Source: Dechloromonas sp. (lineage in GTDB: Bacteria; Pseudomonadota; Gammaproteobacteria; Burkholderiales; Rhodocyclaceae). Taken from it: a stretch of DNA of 6,433 nucleotides. Numbering within the stretch: the stretch's first letter is position 1; every line of letters begins with the position of its first letter. Below, one piece after another: positions 1-5,346 of the stretch. Position numbers and translations under genes: made by a program. The stretch lies in contig CP059264.1 of NCBI GenBank assembly GCA_013693915.1, positions 2,175,962 through 2,182,394 of the forward strand. Direction: 5' to 3'. The notes beneath the pieces are model-generated. The model saw only the letters and a list, made by a program, of their open reading frames with translations, made no database searches and had not been told where the DNA came from.

Positions 1-597
1 GACCTTGCCGGCGCCACCGGTCGCGATAAGGGTGCTGGGGGCGCCAATAGTGATGACGTCGCCACTACGACTGTCGAGGACGTGGGCTCCGAAACAGCGG
101 TTCTCGCCAATGGCGAGTTTGGCGCCGGTTATCAGGTCGATGGCGATATGGTTTTCGAAAACCTTGATATTGGGTGTGGCGCGCACCTGGCGGGTCAACG
201 CTTCCTGAACCGCCGACCCGGTCGCATCGGCGACGTGTATGACCCGTCGTGCGCTGTGTCCGCCTTCGCGCGTCAGGTGGTATCCGGCTTCATCCTGGGT
301 GAAGGGAACGCCTTGGGCAATCAGCCAAGCGATGGCACGGCGACCGTTCTCGACGACGAAACGTGTCGCCTCCTCGTCGTTGAGCCAGGCGCCGGCGACC
401 AGGGTGTCGCGAATATGAGCCTCAATCGAATCCTTGCTGTCGAGAACAGCGGCAATGCCCCCTTGTGCCCAGCCGGATGCCGAATCCTCAAGACCACGCT
501 TGCTGACGAGCGCCACCCGGCAATGCCCGGCCAGTCGAAGCGCGGCTGATTGTCCGGCGAGGCCACTGCCGATGATCAGGACATCGAAATTCTGCAA
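1..597 (-). CDS. nadB: L-aspartate oxidase, N-terminal part (cut by the window edge)
   Basis: The product oxidises L-aspartate to iminoaspartate with FAD, the first step of de novo NAD synthesis in the cytoplasm, working with quinolinate synthase NadA. The 199 visible codons show the FAD-binding Rossmann motif FDVLIIGSGLAG (residues 4-15, Gly10/12/15), the WAQGGIAAV motif (43-51), the family signature HLTREGGHS (107-115) followed by HVADATG (121-127), and ATGGAGK (192-198). These match NadB closely; the succinate dehydrogenase flavoprotein is a distant relative but lacks this pattern. The start is TTG at 597-595: an in-frame TAG lies four codons upstream (609-607) and no ATG or GTG occurs between, so TTG is forced. 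A purine-rich AGAGAAGAG sits just upstream as a ribosome binding site. The gene diverges from rpoE, as in many beta- and gammaproteobacteria. The C-terminal part lies beyond base 1. Confidence 0.95.
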   Translation of the reverse strand, partial: MQNFDVLIIGSGLAGQSAALRLAGHCRVALVSKRGLEDSASGWAQGGIAAVLDSKDSIEAHIRDTLVAGAWLNDEEATRFVVENGRRAIAWLIAQGVPFTQDEAGYHLTREGGHSARRVIHVADATGSAVQEALTRQVRATPNIKVFENHIAIDLITGAKLAIGENRCFGAHVLDSRSGDVITIGAPSTLIATGGAGKV

Positions 598-628
598 CGC
601 TCTTCTCTAGCGGGATTGCCCAGCACGA

Positions 629-637
629 AATATAGCA
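629..637 (-). promoter_or_regulatory. candidate extended -10 promoter element for nadB
   Basis: Read on the minus strand this is TGCTATATT, a TGn-extended -10 with one mismatch to TATAAT. It lies 31 bp upstream of the nadB TTG start, which would give a leader of roughly 25 nt. No good -35 hexamer is seen at 17 bp spacing, which extended -10 promoters can tolerate. This is a motif match only. Confidence 0.35.
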
Positions 638-715
638 TGGCAACAACGCCTCCTGCGGTTACAGATGGTCACAATTATGGGCAACGACATATCTGCCCGT
701 GCAATTCGGCTGGGA

Positions 716-721
716 TATACT
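716..721 (+). promoter_or_regulatory. weak candidate -10 element for rpoE
   Basis: TATACT matches the sigma-70 -10 consensus at five of six bases and lies 49 bp upstream of the preferred rpoE start. The best -35 at 17 bp spacing (CTGCCC, 693-698) matches only three of six bases. No clear sigma-E type promoter (GAACTT with a TCTGA-like -10) was found in the 598-770 gap, so autoregulation by sigma-E is not visible by eye. Confidence 0.25.
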
Positions 722-770
722 CCGCTCGACGAAGATACCAATGAAAATCTGACAGAGCATGCAAGAGCTT

Positions 771-1370
771 ATGAGCGAGCGCGAAATTGACCAGATTCTG
801 GTCGAGCGGGCGCAAGCTGGCGATCGACACGCCTTTGATCAGTTGGTCAGCAAGTATCAGCGCAAGCTGGGGCGTCTGCTGTCGCGTTTCATTCGCGATG
901 CCGCGGAAATCGAGGATGTGACTCAGGAAGCCTTCGTCAAGGCCTACCGGGCCTTGCCGTCGTTTCGCGGTGACAGCGCCTTCTACACCTGGCTCTACCG
1001 GATTGGCATCAATACTGCCAAGAACTACCTGGTAGCTCAGGGCAGGCGCGCACCGACGTCGACCCAGTTCGACAGCGAGGAAGCCGAAACCTTCGACTCC
1101 GCCGATCAGTTGCGTGATATCAACACCCCGGAAAGCCTTCTGATGTCGAAGCAGATCGGGGAAACCGTCAATTCCGCCATCGACGCACTGCCCGAAGAGT
1201 TGCGCCGGGCGATCGTCCTGCGAGAAATTGATGGCCTTTCCTACGAGGAGATCGCGGAAATGATGGATTGTCCGATCGGCACCGTGCGCTCGCGAATCTT
1301 TCGCGCCCGTGAGGCGGTGGCCGAAAAGCTGCGCCCCTTGCTCGATATCGCGCCGGACCGCCGCTGGTAA
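771..1370 (+). CDS. rpoE: RNA polymerase sigma-E factor (RpoE/AlgU type, ECF family)
   Basis: This extracytoplasmic-function sigma factor directs RNA polymerase to envelope-stress promoters. The 199-residue product is of normal length. Region 2 spans about residues 20-95, with core-binding DVTQEAFVKAYRAL (49-62) and -10-recognition FYTWLYRIGINTAKNYL (71-87). Region 4 spans about 137-185, with LREIDGLSYEEIAEMMDCP (150-168) and the helix-turn-helix GTVRSRIFRAR (170-180). The match to E. coli RpoE is close throughout. The start at 771 (MSEREIDQ) is preferred because family members begin at this position; an in-frame ATG at 759 would add MQEL. Neither start has a strong Shine-Dalgarno: AAGAG lies only 3 nt before 771. 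The stop is 3 bp before rseC, implying one transcript with coupled translation. The anti-sigma genes rseA and rseB usually found next are missing, so control of this factor must differ or lie elsewhere. Confidence 0.95.
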   Translation: MSEREIDQILVERAQAGDRHAFDQLVSKYQRKLGRLLSRFIRDAAEIEDVTQEAFVKAYRALPSFRGDSAFYTWLYRIGINTAKNYLVAQGRRAPTSTQFDSEEAETFDSADQLRDINTPESLLMSKQIGETVNSAIDALPEELRRAIVLREIDGLSYEEIAEMMDCPIGTVRSRIFRAREAVAEKLRPLLDIAPDRRW

Positions 1371-1373
1371 TCG

Positions 1374-1810
1374 ATGAGCTCCGAACCAAGCACGATCCGC
1401 GCCGTCGTCCGAGAGATCGGCCAAGCCGATGCCCTGGTCGAGGTGGAACAGGAAGGTTGCGGACGCTGCCACGAAACGGGCGGCTGCGGGGGCAGCAGCT
1501 GACCCGGATGTTCTGTTCCACGCCGAGAACCTATCGCGTCGCCAACCAAATCGGTGCCGGGATCGGTGATCATGTGACGGTCGCGATATCTGCCGGCAGC
1601 GTCCGCCGCAGCGCGAATCTGGCCTACGTTCTGCCGTTGACCGCAACCATCGCCGGCGCCGTGCTCGGGATGTTCATCGGCGATGATCCGGGCGCGATGC
1701 TTGGCGCCGTGGCCGGTCTGTTCATTGCGTTCCTGCATGTTCGTCGCCGTGCGGCAGCGGACACAGGGATTTCTGCAATTCGTCCGCAAATCATTTCCCG
1801 TTCGTCTTGA
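1374..1810 (+). pseudogene. rseC: RseC/MucC family membrane protein, split by a -1 frameshift (possibly a sequencing error)
   Basis: RseC is a small inner-membrane protein linked to sigma-E activity and to reduction of the SoxR iron-sulfur cluster. The first frame runs 1374-1502 (42 residues, MSSEPSTIRAVV... to a TGA) and carries the family cysteines C29, C32 and C38 (GCGRCHETGGCGG). The rest of the family sequence continues in the -1 frame to the TGA at 1808-1810: MFCSTPRTYRV, then GIGDHVTVAI, VRRSANLAY and two hydrophobic segments (about VLPLTATIAGAVLGMFIG and AMLGAVAGLFIAFL), ending in basic RRR. The frames meet at the GGGGG run 1488-1492; one extra G gives CGGQQLTRMFC and a normal protein of about 145 residues. 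It could be a real disruption, but base undercalling in the G run is the simpler explanation. The start, 3 bp after the rpoE stop, has no clear Shine-Dalgarno and is probably translationally coupled. Confidence 0.85.
1483..1496 (+). repeat. hairpin with GGGG loop at the rseC frameshift point
   Basis: GCTGC (1483-1487) and GCAGC (1492-1496) are exact reverse complements flanking GGGG (1488-1491). The zero frame reads GGG GGC here and reaches a stop three codons later. The same arrangement, with a different stem, is found at 6260-6273. Confidence 0.7.
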
Positions 1811-1831
1811 GTTATACAGAGGTAACCGCCA

Positions 1832-3250
1832 ATGAAACGTTTTCTGGCTATCTTGTCACTCCTTCTCGCTTCGTCCATCGCGCCGGCACAGACCCGCGGT
1901 CTGCCGGACTTTACCGAACTTGCCGAGAAACAGGGACCCGCCGTGGTCAATATCAGCACGACGCAGGTGATGCGCGGCAACCAGGGAATGCCCTTTCCGT
2001 TCGATGAGAACGACCCGGCCTTCGAATTCTTCAAGCGTTTCATTCCCCGGGGACCCGGTGGGAACACGCCGCGCGAGTTCGAGAACAAGTCGCTCGGGTC
2101 AGGCTTCATTGTCAGTCAGGACGGCTATCTCCTGACCAATGCCCATGTCGTCGAAGGTGCCGATGAAGTCACCGTGCGCCTGACCGACAAGCGTGAATTC
2201 AAGGCGAAGATCATCGGTGCCGACAAACGCACGGATATCGCGCTGCTGAAGATCGAGGCCAGCGGACTCCCGGCCGTAAGGATGGGCGACCCGGGCCAAC
2301 TCAGGGTCGGCGAATGGGTCGTCGCCATCGGTTCGCCGTTCGGTTTCGACAATTCGGTGACGGCGGGCATCGTCTCGGCCAAGGGCCGTTCGTTGCCGCA
2401 AGAAAACTACGTCCCCTTCATCCAGACCGATGTCGCGATCAATCCCGGCAATTCCGGCGGTCCGCTGTTCAACCTGCGCGGCGAGGTGGTCGGCATCAAT
2501 TCGCAGATCTACAGTCGCAGCGGCGGCTATATGGGCGTCTCCTTTGCCATTCCGATCGATGTCGCGATGGAAATCCAGAACCAGTTGCGCGTTTCGGGCA
2601 AAGTCAGCCGCGGGCGACTCGGCGTGGTCATTCAGGAGGTCAGCAAGGAACTCGCCGAGTCACTGGCATTGGGCAAGCCGATGGGCGCCGTCGTCAATGC
2701 GGTCGAAAAGGGCGGGCCGGCCGACAAGGCGGGACTCGAGCCGGGCGACGTCATCCTCAAGTTCGATGGCAAGCCGATCAGCGCTTCCGCCGATCTCCCG
2801 CGCATGGTAGGTGCAACCAAGCCGGGAACCCGATCGACGCTCCAGGTCTGGCGCAAGGGCGCAACCCGCGACATTGCGGTGACCGTGGGCGAAATGAGTG
2901 ACGAGAAGACGGCTTCCAGTCGCCCTTCCCGTGGCGGCAAGCCCGCGGAACAGAAGGCCAATCGCCTCGGACTCGTGGTCAGCGAACTGACTGCAGAGCA
3001 AAGGCGCGAACTCAAGATGTCGTCAGGCCTGCTGATCCAGGACGTTCGCGGCACCAGTGCGCGCGTCGACCTCCGGGCCGGCGACATCATCATCGCTCTG
3101 ATCAGCAAGGGGGCAACGACCGAAGTGACGACGGTCGAGCAGTTCAACAAGTTGCTGGCGCAATTCGAAAAGGGCAGCAACATCACGCTCCTGGTCCGCC
3201 GCGGCGAGATGCAGACCTTTGTCACCATCAAGGGACTCAATGGCAATTGA
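1832..3250 (+). CDS. mucD: periplasmic serine endoprotease, DegP/HtrA family, MucD type
   Basis: The product is an HtrA-family protease/chaperone that degrades misfolded envelope proteins and is a typical member of the sigma-E response. The 472-residue length is usual for MucD. Residues 1-19 form a signal peptide (basic KR, hydrophobic core, APA then Q20 as likely cleavage site). The trypsin-like domain spans about 27-255 with catalytic triad His105 (LTNAHVV), Asp135 (RTDIALLKI) and Ser208 (GNSGGPL); the family motif FIQTDVAINPGNSGG is intact. PDZ1 covers about 260-352 (GRLGVVIQEV, GPADKAGLEPGDVIL) and PDZ2 about 378-468, joined by a charged Ser/Gly/Lys linker (357-376). The start is supported by AGAGG at 1818-1822, 9 nt upstream, and by the signal peptide. 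It lies 21 bp after rseC, likely in the same operon, and overlaps the next gene by 11 bp. DegP, DegQ and MucD cannot be fully separated by eye; context favours MucD. Confidence 0.94.
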   Translation: MKRFLAILSLLLASSIAPAQTRGLPDFTELAEKQGPAVVNISTTQVMRGNQGMPFPFDENDPAFEFFKRFIPRGPGGNTPREFENKSLGSGFIVSQDGYLLTNAHVVEGADEVTVRLTDKREFKAKIIGADKRTDIALLKIEASGLPAVRMGDPGQLRVGEWVVAIGSPFGFDNSVTAGIVSAKGRSLPQENYVPFIQTDVAINPGNSGGPLFNLRGEVVGINSQIYSRSGGYMGVSFAIPIDVAMEIQNQLRVSGKVSRGRLGVVIQEVSKELAESLALGKPMGAVVNAVEKGGPADKAGLEPGDVILKFDGKPISASADLPRMVGATKPGTRSTLQVWRKGATRDIAVTVGEMSDEKTASSRPSRGGKPAEQKANRLGLVVSELTAEQRRELKMSSGLLIQDVRGTSARVDLRAGDIIIALISKGATTEVTTVEQFNKLLAQFEKGSNITLLVRRGEMQTFVTIKGLNGN

Positions 3251-3485
3251 ACTGACGCTTCTCAGCCGGAGCTACTGCCACCTTTGTCAGGAGATGGAGG
3301 TGGCTCTGGTACCATTGGCGGAAGAATTCGGTGCTTCGGTGACGGTTCTCGATGTGGATTCCGACCCCGGGCTCGAAGCCAGATATGACGAACTGGTACC
3401 CGTTCTGCTGCATGGCGAGAGCGAAATCTGCCATTACTTCCTGGACGAGGCCAAAACCCGTGAATACTTGGCCGGAATCCGCTAG
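3240..3485 (+). CDS. small glutaredoxin-like thioredoxin-fold protein (CxxC)
   Basis: The 81-residue cytoplasmic protein (no signal peptide seen) begins MAIELTLLSRSYCHLC, a first beta strand followed by the redox motif C13-H-L-C16. It continues with a helix (EMEVALVPLAEEFG), a second strand with acidic end (VTVLDVDSDP) and the thioredoxin-fold cis-proline segment ELVPVLLHGE. This is the plan of the glutaredoxin-like DUF836 family, whose substrates are mostly unknown; a thiol-disulfide role is inferred from the motif. The start at 3240 is chosen because AAGGGA (3230-3235) lies 4 nt upstream and the fold begins there; an in-frame ATG at 3219 would add seven residues lying inside mucD. The gene overlaps the mucD end by 11 bp, so translation is probably coupled. 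A terminator follows 23 bp after its stop, marking the end of the rpoE-side transcript. Confidence 0.85.
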   Translation: MAIELTLLSRSYCHLCQEMEVALVPLAEEFGASVTVLDVDSDPGLEARYDELVPVLLHGESEICHYFLDEAKTREYLAGIR

Positions 3486-3508
3486 AATTCAAGGCCTTCT
3501 GAACAAGG

Positions 3509-3535
3509 AAGGGCGCCTCGAAAGCGCCCTTTTTT
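3509..3535 (+). terminator. intrinsic terminator after the rpoE-mucD-glutaredoxin block
   Basis: AAGGGCGC (3509-3516) pairs with GCGCCCTT (3524-3531) around a 7-nt loop CTCGAAA, followed by a run of six T (3530-3535). The GC-rich 6-bp core plus T run is a classic rho-independent terminator for plus-strand transcripts. It lies between the glutaredoxin-like gene and lepA, ending only 9 nt before the lepA ATG, so it either separates two transcripts or attenuates read-through into lepA. Confidence 0.85.
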
Positions 3536-3544
3536 CTCGCAGCA

Positions 3545-5335
3545 ATGGATCACATCCGCAACTTCTCCATAATCGCCCATATCGACCACGGGAAATCGAC
3601 GCTTGCCGATCGTATCATCCATCTTTGCGGTGGGCTTTCGGATCGCGAGATGGAGGCCCAGGTGCTCGACTCGATGGATATCGAGCGCGAGCGCGGCATC
3701 ACCATCAAGGCGCAGACCGCGGCGCTCCAGTACAAGGCACGTGACGGCAAGATCTACAATCTGAACCTGATCGATACGCCGGGCCACGTCGACTTTTCAT
3801 ATGAGGTGTCGCGGTCATTGTCCGCCTGCGAAGGCGCCCTCCTAGTTGTCGACGCCTCGCAGGGTGTCGAGGCGCAGACCGTCGCCAACTGCTACACGGC
3901 GCTTGAACTCGACGTCGAGGTCGTGCCGGTGCTGAACAAGATCGATCTTCCCTCGGCTGACCCCGATAATGCGCGGCAGGAGATCGAGGACGTGATAGGC
4001 ATCGACGCGACCGACGCCGTCCTTGCGTCTGCCAAGACCGGCCGCGGCGTCGACGATATCCTCGAAGCGGTGGTTGCGCGCATTCCGCCACCGAAGGGCG
4101 ATCCGGAAGGGCCGCTCAAGGCCTTGATCATCGACTCCTGGTTCGACAACTACGTCGGCGTCGTCATGCTCGTGCGTGTGGTTGACGGCGTCATGCGCCC
4201 GAAGGACAAGCTTTTGTTCATGGCAAGTGGCGCCCAGCAGCTCTGCGAACAGGTCGGCGTGTTTTCGCCAAAGTCGGTTGCGCGCGACGCGCTGCGTGCA
4301 GGCGAAGTGGGGTTCGTCATCGCCGGGATCAAGGAATTGCAGGCGGCCAGGGTTGGGGACACGATCACCAGGGTCGACCGCAAGGCGAGCGAACCATTGC
4401 CGGGCTTCAAGGAAATCAAGCCGCAGGTTTTCGCCGGACTTTACCCGGTCGAGTCCAATCAGTACGACTCGCTGCGCGAATCTCTGGAAAAGCTGAAGCT
4501 CAACGATGCTTCGCTGCACTACGAGCCGGAGGTTTCGCAGGCGCTGGGTTTCGGTTTCCGCTGCGGATTCCTGGGCCTGCTGCACATGGAAATCGTGCAG
4601 GAGCGTCTGGAGCGCGAATTCGATCAGGATCTGATCACCACGGCGCCCACCGTTGTTCACGAAGTGGTCATGCGCGACGGCTCGGTTGTCGAGGTCGAAA
4701 ACCCGGCTAAGCTGCCGGAGCTGAGCAAGGTCGAAGAAGTGCGCGAGCCGATCATCACCGCCACGATCTTCGTGCCGCAGGATTACCTGGGCAACGTCAT
4801 CACGCTGTGCAACCAGAAGCGCGGCAATCAGATCGACATGCATTACCACGGCCGGCAGGTGAAGCTGGTTTACGAAATCCCGATGGCCGAAGTGGTGATG
4901 GATTTCTTCGACCGCCTGAAATCGTGCTCGAAAGGCTATGCCTCGCTTGACTACGAGTTCAGGGAATACCGCGCGGCCGATGTGGTCAAGCTGGATATTC
5001 TCATCAACAACGAAAAGGTAGATGCCCTGTCGCTGATCGTGCATCGCGCCAACTCGCAGTTCCGCGGACGTGAGCTGGCGTCCAAGATGCGCGAGCTGAT
5101 TCCGCGTCAGATGTACGACGTGGCGATCCAGGCGGCGATCGGATCGCATATCGTTGCCCGCGAGAACGTCAAGGCGATGCGCAAGGACGTACTGGCCAAG
5201 TGCTATGGCGGCGACATCACACGCAAGAGAAAGCTGCTAGAAAAGCAGAAGGCCGGCAAGAAGCGCATGAAGCAGGTCGGCAGCGTGGAAATTCCGCAGG
5301 AGGCCTTCCTGGCCATCCTGCGTGTCGATAGCTGA
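3545..5335 (+). CDS. lepA: elongation factor 4 (LepA), back-translocating ribosomal GTPase
   Basis: LepA/EF4 is a translational GTPase that binds the ribosome, can back-translocate tRNAs and affects initiation and 30S assembly. The 596-residue product is full length. GTPase motifs are intact: G1 AHIDHGKST (11-19), switch I RGITIKAQ (50-57), G3 DTPGH (77-81, with catalytic His81), G4 NKID (131-134) and G5 SAK (162-164). Elongation-factor domains II, III and V follow, with [17 protein letters not shown] in the middle, then the LepA-specific C-terminal domain with basic tail [20 protein letters not shown]. The ATG at 3545 gives the family-typical [17 protein letters not shown]. No Shine-Dalgarno is visible: the 15 nt upstream are the terminator T run plus CTCGCAGCA. 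lepB begins 11 bp after the stop, so the two are probably co-transcribed. Confidence 0.98.
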   Translation: MDHIRNFSIIAHIDHGKSTLADRIIHLCGGLSDREMEAQVLDSMDIERERGITIKAQTAALQYKARDGKIYNLNLIDTPGHVDFSYEVSRSLSACEGALLVVDASQGVEAQTVANCYTALELDVEVVPVLNKIDLPSADPDNARQEIEDVIGIDATDAVLASAKTGRGVDDILEAVVARIPPPKGDPEGPLKALIIDSWFDNYVGVVMLVRVVDGVMRPKDKLLFMASGAQQLCEQVGVFSPKSVARDALRAGEVGFVIAGIKELQAARVGDTITRVDRKASEPLPGFKEIKPQVFAGLYPVESNQYDSLRESLEKLKLNDASLHYEPEVSQALGFGFRCGFLGLLHMEIVQERLEREFDQDLITTAPTVVHEVVMRDGSVVEVENPAKLPELSKVEEVREPIITATIFVPQDYLGNVITLCNQKRGNQIDMHYHGRQVKLVYEIPMAEVVMDFFDRLKSCSKGYASLDYEFREYRAADVVKLDILINNEKVDALSLIVHRANSQFRGRELASKMRELIPRQMYDVAIQAAIGSHIVARENVKAMRKDVLAKCYGGDITRKRKLLEKQKAGKKRMKQVGSVEIPQEAFLAILRVDS

Positions 5336-5346
5336 GATCTCATCGA

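Noticed and set aside
82..549. 155-codon plus-strand frame
   Set aside because: It is antisense to nadB, whose minus-strand translation is unmistakable.
759..770. Upstream ATG as the rpoE start
   Set aside because: It is possible but adds MQEL outside the family's usual MSE start and has no better ribosome site; kept only as an alternative.
1485..1502. Programmed -1 ribosomal frameshift in rseC
   Set aside because: The heptamer C GGG GGC does not allow tandem slippage by the normal rule, and no reason for two RseC products is known; a single missing G explains it more simply.
675..1646. 323-codon open frame on the minus strand
   Set aside because: It runs opposite rpoE and rseC, spans their boundary and shows no recognisable domain.
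3219..3239. Upstream ATG for the CxxC protein
   Set aside because: It would add seven residues encoded inside mucD; the ATG at 3240 has AAGGGA at suitable distance and begins right at the fold.
3842..5149. 435-codon open frame on the minus strand
   Set aside because: It lies wholly opposite lepA, a full-length and strongly conserved gene, and its His/Arg/Asp-rich translation resembles no known family. It is a by-product of GC-rich codon use.
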